DNA of 64,000 nt from Mesorhizobium sp. SARCC-RB16n (GCF_008520305.1 NZ_ML703276.1:32814-96813); one strand, 5' to 3'. Shown: positions 26,724-36,994, counted from the stretch's first letter. A program made the numbers and translations. The notes: generated by a model not told the origin, from the sequence alone.

Positions 26724-28157
26724 ATGAAGTCCTCAGCAAGCCTGCTTCAGAGCCAGAGGCAATCCCAGGTTCTGACACCTCAACTCATTGAGTCGATCCG
26801 CTTGCTGCAACTGGCGCACACGGAACTGCGTCAATTCGTGGAGCAGCAAGTCGAGAAAAATCCGCTTCTGGAGCTGACATCGAACACCAGTGAGTCTGAT
26901 AGTAATACCTCACCGAGTTCGGGGGAGAATCTTCCCAGCGACGAACGCGAAAGCCGGGTCGATGGGCCTATCGGGGGCCAGTGTTCGGATCGGCTCCGGC
27001 CACAGAAATCAACGCGCGACACAGCCACTGGCACGCCTGGGGAAGAATTTTCGCCAGAGAAGTTTGTCCCCAATCCTGAAACACTGCACGAACATATCGC
27101 TGGTCAGATCGCCCTCACTGCGTTCAACCCAGGGGAGCGGGTGATTGCCGGCGCGCTGGCCAGTCATCTGGACGACACCGGGTATCTTCAGGTGGACATT
27201 CTGGAGCTAGCGGCAATCGTGAATGCCCCCATGGCTGTTGTGGAACGGGTTCTGGCAACCCTGCAGCTTTTTGACCCGCCGGGGGTATTTGCGCGAACCC
27301 TCGCCGAGTGCCTTGAAATCCAGTTGCGTCAGCAGGACCGGTTCGACCCGGCGATGGCAGCTTTGATCGCCAATCTCGAGATGGTTGCTGAAGGCGACTT
27401 CAAGGGATTGAGGCGGCGTTGCGGGGTCGATGAAGACGACTTTGTCGACATGTTGCACGAACTGCGTGCGCTCGATCCAAAGCCTGGTAACCGGTTCCAA
27501 TCAGGGGGGCCGGAAACAATCGTACCTGACGTGTGGGTCCTGCCGTCGCCCGCGGGTGGATGGAATGTCGAACTTGATCCAGACACGCTGCCCCGACTGC
27601 TCGTCAACCAGAGCTATTTTGTCGAAGTGTTGCGCCTCACCGCCCAAAATCCGAAGGACCAGGCATTTCTAAACGAATGCCTGGACAATGCGAATTGGCT
27701 CGTGCGCAGCCTCGACCAGCGCGCCAAGACGATCCTCAAGGTGACCGCGGAAATCGTGCGCCAGCAAGATGCCTTTTTGAGACATGGCGTAGCCCATCTG
27801 CGGCCTCTCAATCTCAGAGCCGTTGCGGATGCGATCAACATGCATGAGTCGACTGTGAGCCGGGTGACGTCGAACAAGTACATGCTCACTCCGCGTGGCG
27901 TGTTCGAACTCAAGTATTTCTTCACCGTTGCGATCGGCTCCTCCCAGCACGGCGACGCCCACTCCGCTGAAGCCGTTCGCCATCAGATCAAGGCGATCAT
28001 CGCCGCGGAAGATGCCGCGCTCTCCGATGAGGACATCGCTGCCCGGCTCAGGCAAAACGGCATCGACCTTGCTCGCCGGACTGTTATGAAATACCGGGAG
28101 GCAATGAACATCCCATCCTCCGTGCAACGGCGCCGTCAAAAGCGCGGCTGGCGTTGA
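26724..28157 (+). CDS. rpoN: RNA polymerase sigma-54 factor (symbiotic RpoN)
   Basis: A 477-aa sigma-54. The Q-rich activator-interaction region I (LQSQRQSQVLTPQLIESIRLLQLAHTEL begins it), acidic region II, core-binding region, a helix-turn-helix (MHESTVSRVTSNKYM) and the RpoN box (ARRTVMKYREAMNIPSS) are all present; the usual Ala-Lys in the box is Met-Lys here. The ATG at 26724 is preferred over a TTG at 26712. It lies in the NifA-dependent prxS operon, giving a positive loop with the -24/-12 promoters in this window. Confidence 0.95.
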   Translation: MKSSASLLQSQRQSQVLTPQLIESIRLLQLAHTELRQFVEQQVEKNPLLELTSNTSESDSNTSPSSGENLPSDERESRVDGPIGGQCSDRLRPQKSTRDTATGTPGEEFSPEKFVPNPETLHEHIAGQIALTAFNPGERVIAGALASHLDDTGYLQVDILELAAIVNAPMAVVERVLATLQLFDPPGVFARTLAECLEIQLRQQDRFDPAMAALIANLEMVAEGDFKGLRRRCGVDEDDFVDMLHELRALDPKPGNRFQSGGPETIVPDVWVLPSPAGGWNVELDPDTLPRLLVNQSYFVEVLRLTAQNPKDQAFLNECLDNANWLVRSLDQRAKTILKVTAEIVRQQDAFLRHGVAHLRPLNLRAVADAINMHESTVSRVTSNKYMLTPRGVFELKYFFTVAIGSSQHGDAHSAEAVRHQIKAIIAAEDAALSDEDIAARLRQNGIDLARRTVMKYREAMNIPSSVQRRRQKRGWR

Positions 28158-28661
28158 TGATGACGATCAGGCCGTGGCCGTTCTTCCTGCCGACGAAAGC
28201 TTCCAAATCGATGGCGGGTGGGTCTCGCCTTTCTCGCGCCCGGATCCTGAATCGACTTCCGGCATAGTCTGCATCCCGGCAGAGACTCGCGCAACGACTC
28301 GAATGTTTCCTGAGTCTTCGATCGTTGAGATCGCCTTCGCCTCGGGCGGAACGGAAGCGGCAATGCGGCGATCGTTCCGGGCTACCTTACCGCGAGGAGA
28401 TCGTGGCCTCTTCGGTGACCATCGGCCTTGCTGACGCTCCGCGCGCTGCCGGGGATGCTGGCGCACGCCAGCCGCAAAGTGTTCACGCATTGAGGAGCTC
28501 GTTCTGCGTTGATTGCTACGGCGACGAGTTCCTCCACTTAAAGCGCTGAGGCACTGTCGACATCGTCGTTGCCGGATCAAGGCGCTCTATCAGACATCAT
28601 CGTTGAGGCGCTGATCCCAGTACAACAATATCTCCACCGGAATCCATTTGCTCTGCTGACC
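28158..28661. other. Intergenic region after rpoN
   Basis: Apart from the nifS-like remnant it holds no recognisable gene. It separates convergent rpoN and the ABC exporter. Confidence 0.4.
28262..28450 (+). pseudogene. Degenerate nifS fragment
   Basis: Short stretches match the intact nifS at 31490 in order: an N-terminal ATTRMFPES piece (nifS has ATTRVDPEV), then EIAFASGGTE (EIAFTSGGTE), then, in another frame, EEIVASSV (TEIVTSAV). The DNA around GAGATCGCCTTC and TCGGGCGGAACGGAA is nearly identical to nifS. Deletions and frameshifts leave no usable ORF. I read it as a remnant of a second nifS copy; the alignment was done by eye. Confidence 0.5.
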
Positions 28662-30464
28662 TCAGACCGGGTCAGTTGTCGACCCCAGCGCCTGCCCTTT
28701 GATCAGCCGGCTATAGACACCACCCTCCAGGCGGATCAGCGAATCGTGATCTCCCTGCTCGACGATCTGGCCGCGATCGAATACGAGCAGCCTGTCAAGC
28801 GCGCGTACCGTCGAAAGCCGGTGCGCGACGACGAGCGTGGTGCGGCCGAGCGTGAGCCGTTCCATCGCGCTTTGGATCAACGCCTCCGACTCTGAATCAA
28901 GACTGGAGGTCGCCTCGTCAAGAATTAAGATTCGCGCATTGGCGAGAAAAGCGCGCGCGATCGCTACTCGCTGGCGCTCGCCGCCGGAAAGCTTGACCCC
29001 GCGTTCACCGACAAGCGTGCCGTATCCCTTCGGCAGTTGCACAATGAAATTATGCGCGCTGGCAAGCCGCGCCGCTTGCTCGATCTCTGCTTGGCTGGCG
29101 CCAGTTCGGCCGTAGGCAATGTTCTCGGCGAGGGAACGATGAAACAAGACGGGCTCTTGTTGCACGATCGCGATCTGCGAACGAAGAGAAGCCTGCGTCA
29201 CCCTCGAGATATCCTGCCGGTCGATCAGGATTACGCCATCACTCACGTCGTAAAGGCGCTGGATGAGCTTCACGAACGTCGTCTTTCCTGAACCGGAGGG
29301 GCCGACTAGACCGACCCGCTCGCCGGCCTGGATTGAGACCGATAAGTCGCGATAGAGCGGCTGCTGACGGCTGCCATAGTGGAACGAGACCTTCTCGAAT
29401 TCGATGTGGCCTTCCGTGATCCGGATCGGTCTGGCCGAGGGATCCTCGGCGGCACCAAGAGGTTGGCCCTGAATATCGACCAGCTCTTCCAAATCATTAA
29501 CAGAGCGCTGCAAGTAGCGGAGGTTCAAGCCGACATCACGAAGATAACCCTGTAGCAAGAAGAAGGAGGTCAGCACCAGGGCGATATCGCCCGCGGTTGC
29601 CTGGCCGCGCGACCACAGCAGTAAGGCATAGCCGACAACAGCCGTTCTAAGTGCGAGGATCGCTATGCTTTGGGTTGTGGCGTTAATCGTCGCGCGCACC
29701 CAAGTGCGGCGAGTACGGTCCCGCCATTTCGCCACGACCCTCGCGAGGCGATCGTCCTCTCGCGTTTCGGCACCGAACCCTTTGACCACTGCATTGCAGC
29801 TGATTGCATCCGCCAACGCGCCGCCCAGCTTTGTATCCCAGCGGTTGGCAAGGCTCGCGGCCGGCGCCACGTAGCCTAGCGATAACGCGACCGTCAACGT
29901 CAGGTAGACGATTGAACCGCATGCAATAATCAATCCCATCACTGCCCAATGCCAGCCGAGCAACACGGCCGAACCGATCAGCATGGCCAACGAAGGGAAC
30001 AGCGCGGTGAGAAGCGTGTAGTTCAGGAGGTCGATGGCCCACAAGCCGCGGGTGATCTTGCGCATTGTCGAGCCGGCGAAGTTGTTGGCATGCCAGTCAG
30101 TGGAAAAGCGCTGTACGCGCTGGAAGGCATCGCTCGCGGCATCTGTCATCATCTTCAACGTCAGCTCCATTAGTGCGGTCGAGCCGACGTGCCGGACGAT
30201 GGTCGCTCCAAATATGAGAGCAATCCCCACGAAGAAGGCGGTAAGCACCGCATCCCAGGCTGTTGCATCCAGGGCGGTACCCTGAGCAACGCGATCGACG
30301 AGACGGCCCGCATAGAACGGCATCAGCACGTCAGCCAGCGTGGCCGCAAGCTGCGCCGTCAGTACCGTCGCGAGCCGGGCTGGCTGTCTGCGCCATTGTT
30401 GAACCGTGTGGCCGAGAACGTCGCGAAAAGCGCCGTCGCGCAGCTTGTGATGAATTCTGTCCAT
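28662..30464 (-). CDS. ABC exporter, fused permease-ATPase (ABCB type)
   Basis: A 601-aa half-transporter. About residues 1-310 contain six membrane helices (ABC transmembrane type 1). The C-terminal ATPase has Walker A GPSGSGKTT (about 390), signature LSGGERQRVAIARA (about 493), Walker B ILILDEATSSLD (about 510) and the H-loop VAHRLST. It would work as a homodimer exporting a lipid, peptide or drug-like substrate. The start at 30464 (MDRIHHKLRD) is chosen over a TTG seven codons earlier, though neither has a strong ribosome site. It is divergent from the iscA-nifS operon and has a sigma-54-like site upstream. Confidence 0.88.
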   Translation of the reverse strand: MDRIHHKLRDGAFRDVLGHTVQQWRRQPARLATVLTAQLAATLADVLMPFYAGRLVDRVAQGTALDATAWDAVLTAFFVGIALIFGATIVRHVGSTALMELTLKMMTDAASDAFQRVQRFSTDWHANNFAGSTMRKITRGLWAIDLLNYTLLTALFPSLAMLIGSAVLLGWHWAVMGLIIACGSIVYLTLTVALSLGYVAPAASLANRWDTKLGGALADAISCNAVVKGFGAETREDDRLARVVAKWRDRTRRTWVRATINATTQSIAILALRTAVVGYALLLWSRGQATAGDIALVLTSFFLLQGYLRDVGLNLRYLQRSVNDLEELVDIQGQPLGAAEDPSARPIRITEGHIEFEKVSFHYGSRQQPLYRDLSVSIQAGERVGLVGPSGSGKTTFVKLIQRLYDVSDGVILIDRQDISRVTQASLRSQIAIVQQEPVLFHRSLAENIAYGRTGASQAEIEQAARLASAHNFIVQLPKGYGTLVGERGVKLSGGERQRVAIARAFLANARILILDEATSSLDSESEALIQSAMERLTLGRTTLVVAHRLSTVRALDRLLVFDRGQIVEQGDHDSLIRLEGGVYSRLIKGQALGSTTDPV

Positions 30465-30659
30465 GAGATTACAAGGGCGCGCCAAAGCGCACAGACGCTA
30501 GAAAGCTAAAGGCGGAAACTACGTACGGGGACGAAAACGTCTTTCGAACTTTGGGGCTCCGATACCGAGCTGACATGTTTTTGCTGTCCTTCCCTCGTTG
30601 CGTTGCCACAGGCGATATGAAATGGCGGCCGCTTTCCTGCGTGTTCGCGACGAGGGCTT

Positions 30660-30675
30660 TTCAAAAGCCGTGCCA
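30660..30675 (-). promoter_or_regulatory. Possible sigma-54 promoter of the ABC exporter
   Basis: On the minus strand TGGCAC-GGCTT-TTGAA. The -24 element is perfect; the -12 lacks the usual GC, like the nifH promoter in this window. The NifA boxes at 30852-30895 lie about 180-220 bp upstream. Confidence 0.45.
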
Positions 30676-30851
30676 ATTGCGCCGAAGGAGCCTCGACTAG
30701 TCCTGACTTGAAAGAGCCCGAGAAAAAGCCAGGGCTGAACCCCCTTGTCGCGGGGCTCGACTAACCGAGGGTGGGTGTTTGTTGCCGGGCATTTGCGAGG
30801 AAGGGCGGAGTGGAGAAAGACCCTGCCCGGTCATCCAATCAGGCTGCGCGT

Positions 30852-30895
30852 TGTGCGATATCCGACACACGACGTGACCTGTCGAAAATATCACA
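30852..30895. promoter_or_regulatory. Two NifA sites upstream of the iscA-nifS operon
   Basis: TGT-GCGATATCCG-ACA (30852-30867) and TGT-CGAAAATATC-ACA (30880-30895), both exact TGT-N10-ACA matches, 25-53 bp before the -24 element of the next promoter. Confidence 0.8.
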
Positions 30896-30919
30896 TTGAT
30901 TAGAAACAGCTTTCTCCGC

Positions 30920-30935
30920 TGGCACGATACCTGCG
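30920..30935 (+). promoter_or_regulatory. Sigma-54 promoter of iscA-like, nifS, nifW
   Basis: TGGCAC-GATAC-CTGCG keeps GG-N10-GC and lies 44 bp before the iscA-like start, downstream of two NifA sites. Confidence 0.82.
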
Positions 30936-30978
30936 TCGACATGGGCGAACGCATCGCGGACTGAGGAGAAAGCGTCCC

Positions 30979-31299
30979 ATGATCACGCTCACCGAAAATG
31001 CTGTTGCCGCCGTAAGGACCGCGCTTTCCCAAGCCAGCGAGCCGGCGGCGGGGTTACGCATCAAGGTCGAAGGGGGCGGGTGCGCCGGACTGAAGTATAT
31101 CATGGGCCTGGAAAGCCTCGCGCGCGATGGCGATGCGGTCATCGAAAAAGAGGGGGTCAGGGTGTTCGTGGACCTATCCTCGCAACCCCACGTCGCTGGC
31201 ATGACGGTCGATTTCGTCACCAGCTTCGAAGCCTCTGGCTTTGTCTTCGACAACCCCAACGCGCTGGAGAAATGCGCCTGTGGGAAGTCCTTCGGCTGA
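30979..31299 (+). CDS. HesB/IscA-type iron-sulfur assembly protein
   Basis: A 106-aa A-type carrier that hands Fe-S clusters to target proteins. The three family cysteines are in GGGCAGLKY and EKCACGKSFG. It has a GGAG site and is first in a NifA-type operon with nifS and nifW. A similar gene before nifUS in other rhizobia is called iscN; here no intact nifU follows. Confidence 0.9.
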   Translation: MITLTENAVAAVRTALSQASEPAAGLRIKVEGGGCAGLKYIMGLESLARDGDAVIEKEGVRVFVDLSSQPHVAGMTVDFVTSFEASGFVFDNPNALEKCACGKSFG

Positions 31300-31489
31300 T
31301 TTGGCTGGGAGTAGAGAGATCCTGTGGGACTACGCGCCGCGCAATACCTCTTCTGCCCAGCCGTTCTGGCGAGTGCTGTCGCCTATCGGCGCCTGGACGA
31401 TTGCCGATCCACTTCGTCACCATCGCCTGGGCCAGGACCTCGTGGAGCATCTTGCCCAGGCGTGTTCCCGGTCAGCTAAGGAGAGATTC

Positions 31490-32668
31490 ATGAGGCCTAT
31501 CTATCTCGACAGCAACGCAACGACACGCGTGGACCCTGAAGTCTTTGAAGCGATGCGGCCGCTCTTTGTGGATCAGTTCGGCAATCCTTCGTCAAAGCAC
31601 GGTTTTGGCGCTTCTGTCAGCGCGGTTGTGAAAAGGGCGCGCCAGCAGTTGCAAGCGCTGATCGGCGCGCAATTCGAGGATGAGATCGCCTTCACATCGG
31701 GCGGAACGGAAAGCAACAATGCAGCAATCCTTTCGGCGCTGGGGGTGATGCCTCGCCGCACAGAGATCGTGACCTCAGCAGTCGAGCATCCGGCCGTGAT
31801 GGCGCTCTGCGAGCATCTTGAAAAGACGTGCGACATTAAGGTGCACAAGATCCCGGTGGATGGCCGTGGCCGGCTCGACGTTGACGCCTACAAGGCGGCG
31901 CTGACCCCGCACGTGGCAATCGTCTCAATCATGTGGGCGAATAACGAGACCGGGACGATTTTCCCTACGGCAGAGCTTGCTGACTTGGCCAAGGAAGTCG
32001 GTGCCCTGTTCCATACGGACGCGGTGCAGGCCGTCGGTAAGCTTCCGGTGGATTTGACTTCGACAGCAATCGACATGCTGTCGCTCTCCGGTCACAAGCT
32101 GCACGGTCCCAAGGGGATCGGTGCGCTCTATATCAAGCGCGGCGTACCCTTTCGGTCGCTAATCAAGGGGGGACACCAGGAGCGCAACCGGCGCGCCGGC
32201 ACAGAGAATACGCCTGGCATAGTCGGACTTGGCAAGGCAGCCGAGCTTGCCATGAAATTTATGGATGAGGACAGCAAGCGGATAAAGTCTCTCCGCGATC
32301 GGCTGGAGTGCGGGCTTCTCCAGCGCATTCCAGCGGCTTTCGTGATCGGCGATCCGATGGAGCGGCTCTCGAACACCACCAACATCGCCTTCGAAAATGT
32401 TGAAGCCGACGGCCTGCTGCTTCTTCTCGATCGCGAGGGGATCGCCTGTTCTTCGGGGTCCGCCTGCAGCTGCGGCTCGCGGGAACCGAGCCACGTCCTG
32501 AGAGCAATGAACATTGCCAGCACCGCGGTACAAGGGACAATCCGCTTCTCGCTGTCACGCGACAACAGCGGGAAGGATATCGACCGGGTGCTCGACGTGA
32601 TGCCCGCGCTCGTGGAGAAGCTGCGTGATTCCTCCCCGACCTGCAACGGATACGGCGAAGGGATTTAG
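31490..32668 (+). CDS. nifS: Cysteine desulfurase NifS
   Basis: A 392-aa PLP enzyme that releases sulfur from cysteine for nitrogenase clusters. The start (MRPIYLDSNATTR at 31490) has an AAGGAG site; the frame open upstream is not NifS-like. The PLP lysine is in LSGHKLHGPKGIGALY, and the catalytic cysteine loop is SSGSACSCGSREPSHVL. It lies 190 bp after the iscA-like gene; nifU, often found there, is absent. Confidence 0.95.
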   Translation: MRPIYLDSNATTRVDPEVFEAMRPLFVDQFGNPSSKHGFGASVSAVVKRARQQLQALIGAQFEDEIAFTSGGTESNNAAILSALGVMPRRTEIVTSAVEHPAVMALCEHLEKTCDIKVHKIPVDGRGRLDVDAYKAALTPHVAIVSIMWANNETGTIFPTAELADLAKEVGALFHTDAVQAVGKLPVDLTSTAIDMLSLSGHKLHGPKGIGALYIKRGVPFRSLIKGGHQERNRRAGTENTPGIVGLGKAAELAMKFMDEDSKRIKSLRDRLECGLLQRIPAAFVIGDPMERLSNTTNIAFENVEADGLLLLLDREGIACSSGSACSCGSREPSHVLRAMNIASTAVQGTIRFSLSRDNSGKDIDRVLDVMPALVEKLRDSSPTCNGYGEGI

Positions 32669-32732
32669 ATCCGGGCCTTGGTGAAGACCAGAAATCCGAG
32701 CCTGAGATTCATCACCAATCAGGGAGATTGCC

Positions 32733-33113
32733 ATGAGCCACTGTTCCGCCGAAAGGCCAAACATCGACGTCACCGACATCCTCACGCGGCTGAACGGCTT
32801 GTCTTCCGCGGAGGAGTTTTTCCAGGTCCTTGGCGTCTGCTATGATCCGAAGGTGCTCAATGTCTCGCGTCTCCACATCATGAAGCGCATGGGCCAATAT
32901 CTTGCCAAAGAGGATTTCCGCGATCTTACCGATCAGGTGATCGCCGCACGGGCACGCGCCACACTGGAACGTGCCTATGAGGACTTCGTGACTTCCTCGC
33001 CACTCAGGCACCGGGTCTTCAAGGTGCTCAAAGACCACGATCCAGATGGTCCCGTCACGCCGGGCCGCGCCTTCGTCCCTTTCGATTCCATCCTAAAGCC
33101 GTTTGAGGAGTGA
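32733..33113 (+). CDS. nifW: NifW, nitrogenase-stabilising protein
   Basis: A 126-aa protein of the NifW family, associated with protection or maturation of MoFe protein. Family landmarks are RLNGLSSAEEFFQVLGV, DPKVLNVSRLHIMKRMGQYL and the C-terminal F-V-PFDSI region. A GGGAG site precedes the ATG. It lies 64 bp after nifS and 176 bp before fixA, so it probably ends the iscA-nifS-nifW operon. Confidence 0.92.
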   Translation: MSHCSAERPNIDVTDILTRLNGLSSAEEFFQVLGVCYDPKVLNVSRLHIMKRMGQYLAKEDFRDLTDQVIAARARATLERAYEDFVTSSPLRHRVFKVLKDHDPDGPVTPGRAFVPFDSILKPFEE

Positions 33114-33227
33114 ACGCGACACGGTTGCCACAGGACAAGGTCTTAAAGCCGACAAAATCGCCCTTCCGCAAACACTGCTTGGAAGCACAACGCCGCGTCT
33201 CAAAGGGATCGCGCCGATACTAATCGT

Positions 33228-33243
33228 TGGCACGAATGGTGCT
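33228..33243 (+). promoter_or_regulatory. Sigma-54 promoter of fixABCX
   Basis: TGGCAC-GAATG-GTGCT has GG-N10-GC and is 46 bp before the fixA start. No exact TGT-N10-ACA box was found in the preceding 180 bp, so NifA may use a weak or distant site. Confidence 0.7.
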
Positions 33244-33289
33244 TGCAGACAGATCAAGCGCTAAGCCGCATAGAGGCCAGAGAGACCGC

Positions 33290-34138
33290 ATGCATATCAT
33301 CGTCTGTATCAAACAGGTCCCGGACTCCGCGCAGATACGCGTCCACCCGGTGACGAATACGATCATGCGCCAGGGGGTGCCGACCATCATCAACCCATAC
33401 GATCTGTTTGCCCTTGAAGCAGCACTCAGCTTACGCGATATCGTTGGCGGCGAAGTCACCGTGCTCACCATGGGTCCTCCTATGGCAGAGGACGCGCTGC
33501 GCAAGGCGCTCACCTACGGCGCTGACCGCGCGGTGCTCCTGACCGACCGTTTTTTTGCCGGCTCCGACACGTTGGCGACCTCCTTCGCGCTTTCGCAGGC
33601 AATATGCAAAATCGCGGAGGCATTCGGCCCGCCGGATATGGTGTTCACGGGCAAGCAGACAATCGACGGCGACACTGCCCAGGTCGGGCCTGGCATCGCC
33701 AAACGCCTTGGCCTCCTGCAACTCACCTATGTCGCCAAGATCGCCTCCCTGAATCTCGATGCGCACGAGATCACGGTCGAGCGCCGCGCCGAAGGCGGTA
33801 TGCAGATGCTGAAGACCAAGTTTCCTTGCCTCATAACGATGCTGGAAGGCACCAACGAGATCCGTCGCGGCTCGCTGGATGATGCCCTGCGCGCCGCCCG
33901 CAGCCAGATCGTGAAATGGAGTGCGGCCGATGCCGGTATCGAGGACCTGAGCAAATGCGGCCTTCGTGGATCGCCGACTGTCGTGAAGCGTGTGTTCGCC
34001 CCTGCCAGCCGGGCGGTGAAGGCGGTTCAGATCGACACCGCAGATAAGCTGCTGCGTGATCTCGCTGACGAGCTGATTGCCGCGATTTTCGCCCGCCGGC
34101 CGGCGCTGGAACATGAACTGGCCTTCGAAGGTGCCTGA
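33290..34138 (+). CDS. fixA: FixA, electron-transfer flavoprotein beta-type subunit
   Basis: A 282-aa ETF-beta homologue. FixABCX is a membrane-associated electron-bifurcating complex that reduces ferredoxin for nitrogenase. The N-terminus ([18 protein letters not shown] at 33290) is canonical, with [17 protein letters not shown] and the C-terminal FAD/AMP region. A frame extending 21 codons upstream contains the sigma-54 promoter and is rejected. Confidence 0.95.
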   Translation: MHIIVCIKQVPDSAQIRVHPVTNTIMRQGVPTIINPYDLFALEAALSLRDIVGGEVTVLTMGPPMAEDALRKALTYGADRAVLLTDRFFAGSDTLATSFALSQAICKIAEAFGPPDMVFTGKQTIDGDTAQVGPGIAKRLGLLQLTYVAKIASLNLDAHEITVERRAEGGMQMLKTKFPCLITMLEGTNEIRRGSLDDALRAARSQIVKWSAADAGIEDLSKCGLRGSPTVVKRVFAPASRAVKAVQIDTADKLLRDLADELIAAIFARRPALEHELAFEGA

Positions 34139-34154
34139 GGGCAAGGAGCTGAAG

Positions 34155-35261
34155 ATGTCGAGCGTTAACCGAGAAACCCCTCCTCACGGTGGTCGTGCCG
34201 GCATGAAGAAGGATCTGCCCGAGCGTTTCAGGGACTATCGGCACGTCTGGGTTTTCATCGAGCTGGAGCGCGGCGAAGTCCATCCGGTTTCTTTCGAGCT
34301 GCTTGGCGAAGGTCGCAAGCTGGCCGACAAGCTTGGCGTGGAGCTTGCGGGGGTGGTGCTCGGACCCACTGGAGAGGCCTCTTGGCAAGCCGTCGCCCAG
34401 GCCTTCGCCTATGGTGCCGATCTTGCCTACATCGTGGAGTCGCCGCTGCTCGTCGACTATCGCAATGAGCCGTTCACAAAGGCAATGACTGACCTGGTCA
34501 ATTCATACAAACCCGAAATCCTGCTTCTGGGTGCCACGATGCGTGGCAGGGATCTTGCCGGCTCCGTGGCGACCACCTTGCTGACAGGGCTCACGGCCGA
34601 CTGCACCCAACTTGACGTGGATCCTGACGGTTCGCTTGCCGCGACTCGGCCGACCTTCGGGGGCTCCTTGTTGTGCACGATCTACACGCTCAACTGCCGG
34701 CCGCAGATGGCGACAGTGCGGCCGAGAGTCATGCCTTTGCCGCAGCGGGAGGAAAAGCCTGTCGGACGTGTCATCCAGTACAAGCTGTCGATGCTCGAGG
34801 ACGAGATCGTCACCAAGGTCCTTGCCTTCCTGCCCGATACGCAGTCGGTTAAGGCAAATCTTGCCTTTGCCGATGTTGTGGTTGCGGGAGGCCTTGGCCT
34901 TGGCGGGGCGGAGAACCTGCAGGTTGTGACGAAGCTCGCACGCACGCTCGGCGCCGAATATGGCTGTTCGCGCCCACTGGTCCAGAAAGGCTGGATGCCG
35001 GCTGAACGGCAGATTGGCCAGACCGGCAAGACCATCCGGCCGAAGCTCTACATAGCGGCGGGAATTTCGGGCGCTATCCAGCACCGGGTGGGCGTTGAAA
35101 GCGCCGATCTGATCGTGGCCGTCAATACCGACCCGAACGCGCCGATTTTCGATTTCGCCCATATCGGTATCACCACCGATGCGATCCGCTTCCTGCCGGC
35201 GTTGACGGAAGCCTTCACCCGACGGCTGTCGCCGCACAGTCGCGACAAGCTTGCGAGCTAA
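34155..35261 (+). CDS. fixB: FixB, electron-transfer flavoprotein alpha-type subunit
   Basis: A 368-aa ETF-alpha homologue, with FixA forming the bifurcating flavin dimer. The start at 34155 has AAGGAG. The C-terminal FAD-binding domain is clear ([40 protein letters not shown]). It is spaced 16 bp from fixA and 11 bp from fixC. Confidence 0.95.
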   Translation: MSSVNRETPPHGGRAGMKKDLPERFRDYRHVWVFIELERGEVHPVSFELLGEGRKLADKLGVELAGVVLGPTGEASWQAVAQAFAYGADLAYIVESPLLVDYRNEPFTKAMTDLVNSYKPEILLLGATMRGRDLAGSVATTLLTGLTADCTQLDVDPDGSLAATRPTFGGSLLCTIYTLNCRPQMATVRPRVMPLPQREEKPVGRVIQYKLSMLEDEIVTKVLAFLPDTQSVKANLAFADVVVAGGLGLGGAENLQVVTKLARTLGAEYGCSRPLVQKGWMPAERQIGQTGKTIRPKLYIAAGISGAIQHRVGVESADLIVAVNTDPNAPIFDFAHIGITTDAIRFLPALTEAFTRRLSPHSRDKLAS

Positions 35262-35272
35262 GGGAGACGGCG

Positions 35273-36580
35273 ATGATCGAGGAAAAATTTGACGCCATCG
35301 TCGTTGGGGCCGGCATGGCTGGAAACGCGGCTGCTTTTACGATGGCAAGCTGCGGCCTGAAGGTGTTGCAGTTGGAGCGCGGCGAGTATCCGGGATCCAA
35401 GAATGTCCAGGGCGCCATCATGTATGCGCACATGCTTGAGAAGATCATCCCGGACTTTCGCGATGACGCGCCTCTTGAGCGGCATCTGGTCGAGCAACGC
35501 TTCTGGATGATGGACAACACATCCCATGCTGGGATCCACTATCGATCCGACGACTTCAACGAGGCAAAGCCAAACCGCTACACAATCATCCGCGCCCAGT
35601 TCGACAAGTGGTTTTCGCGCAAGGTGCGCGAGGCCGGCGCGACGGTCCTATGCGAGACGACGGCGACGGAGCTCGCATACGACACTGCGGGCAAGGTCGT
35701 AGGCGTTCGCACCGACAGAGCCGGCGAAAGGATCTTGGCCGACGTGGTCGTTCTCGCAGAGGGCGTGAACGGACTGCTTGGCACGCGGTCGGGGCTGCGC
35801 GAAATGCCTAAGCCAGAAACTGTGGCGCTCGCCGTCAAGGAAATGCATTTCCTGCCCGAAGAGCTGATCGAGCAGCGCTTCGGCCTCAAGGGCAATGAAG
35901 GCTGCGTGATCGAGGCGGCGGGGACCATCTCCCGCAGCATGACAGGGCTGGCGTTTCTCTACACCAATAAGGAATCGATCTCACTTGGCATTGGTTGCCT
36001 CGTTTCGGATTTCGCTGCCACGATGGAGAGCCCTTACGTTCTGCTTGATGCATTCAAGAACCACCCCTCGGTCCGGGCGCTGATCGCGGGCTCGGAGGTG
36101 AAGGAATATGCCGCGCATCTTATTCCCGAAGGTGGTTATAAGGCGGTCCCGCAGCTCTTCGGCGACGGTTGGGTCGTGGTCGGAGATGCAGCGCAATTGA
36201 ACAACGCGATTCACCGTGAGGGGTCGAACCTCGCCATGACGTCCGGCCGCATCGCGGGCGAGGCGATCGTTCAAATCAAGGGCCGGAATCTCACGGCGTC
36301 CAAAAAGAACCTCGCCCTCTACAAAACCATGCTGGAGAGTTCTTTCGTCCTCAAGGATCTCCGAAAACATAAGGACATGCCGGCACTGCTGCATACCAAC
36401 TCGCATACTTGGTTCATGACGTACCCGCAGCTGATTTCTCTGGCTGCGCAGAACCTCGTGCGGGTCGACGGCACTCCGAAACTTGAAAAGGAAAAGGCGA
36501 CCACTGCCGCATACATCGCCGCGCGTTCGCGCTGGGGGCTGGTCCGCGACGCATTGCGCCTGGCATTCGCCTGGCGCTGA
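35273..36580 (+). CDS. fixC: FixC, flavoprotein quinone oxidoreductase
   Basis: A 435-aa FAD protein related to ETF-ubiquinone oxidoreductase, the quinone-reducing branch of FixABCX. The dinucleotide-binding motif [12 protein letters not shown] is at about residues 9-20, and the second FAD motif is in [19 protein letters not shown]. An AGGGAGA site precedes the ATG. Confidence 0.95.
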   Translation: MIEEKFDAIVVGAGMAGNAAAFTMASCGLKVLQLERGEYPGSKNVQGAIMYAHMLEKIIPDFRDDAPLERHLVEQRFWMMDNTSHAGIHYRSDDFNEAKPNRYTIIRAQFDKWFSRKVREAGATVLCETTATELAYDTAGKVVGVRTDRAGERILADVVVLAEGVNGLLGTRSGLREMPKPETVALAVKEMHFLPEELIEQRFGLKGNEGCVIEAAGTISRSMTGLAFLYTNKESISLGIGCLVSDFAATMESPYVLLDAFKNHPSVRALIAGSEVKEYAAHLIPEGGYKAVPQLFGDGWVVVGDAAQLNNAIHREGSNLAMTSGRIAGEAIVQIKGRNLTASKKNLALYKTMLESSFVLKDLRKHKDMPALLHTNSHTWFMTYPQLISLAAQNLVRVDGTPKLEKEKATTAAYIAARSRWGLVRDALRLAFAWR

Positions 36581-36591
36581 GGGAGAGCAAG

Positions 36592-36891
36592 ATGACGATC
36601 GCAGTGCCGACCGTGCGTGTCGAGGACAAGCTCTATCAAAACCGATATCTCGTCGATGCCGGGCGCCCTCATATCAAGGTGCGACCTCACAAAAGTCCGA
36701 GCCCGAACCTGCTGGCATTGACACGCATCTGCCCAGCCAAATGCTATGAGCTGAACGCCACGGGCCAAGTTGAGATCGCGGCCGACGGGTGCATGGAGTG
36801 TGGCACATGCCGAGTGCTGTGCGAGGCCAGTGGGGAGATCACGTGGGATTATCCGCGCGGTGGCTTCGGTGTTCTGTTCAAGTTCGGGTGA
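36592..36891 (+). CDS. fixX: FixX, ferredoxin-like protein
   Basis: A 99-aa ferredoxin-like subunit of FixABCX. Cysteines are in ICPAKCYEL and [12 protein letters not shown], matching the cluster-binding pattern of the FixX/ETF-QO C-terminal domain. It lies 11 bp after fixC with a GGAGAG site and ends the operon unless nifA is read through. Confidence 0.94.
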   Translation: MTIAVPTVRVEDKLYQNRYLVDAGRPHIKVRPHKSPSPNLLALTRICPAKCYELNATGQVEIAADGCMECGTCRVLCEASGEITWDYPRGGFGVLFKFG

Positions 36892-36994
36892 TCGCACCGG
36901 CAGGTGCTCGCAATTGAAGACGGCATGGTCGATACTTCTCCTCGACATCCGAAAAATACAATCTGCCGGTGGGGGGACACACGGAGCTGTTTGA

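Noticed and set aside
31300-31489. nifU remnant before nifS
   Set aside because: Only a WDY tripeptide near its start recalls NifU; no further match in any frame.
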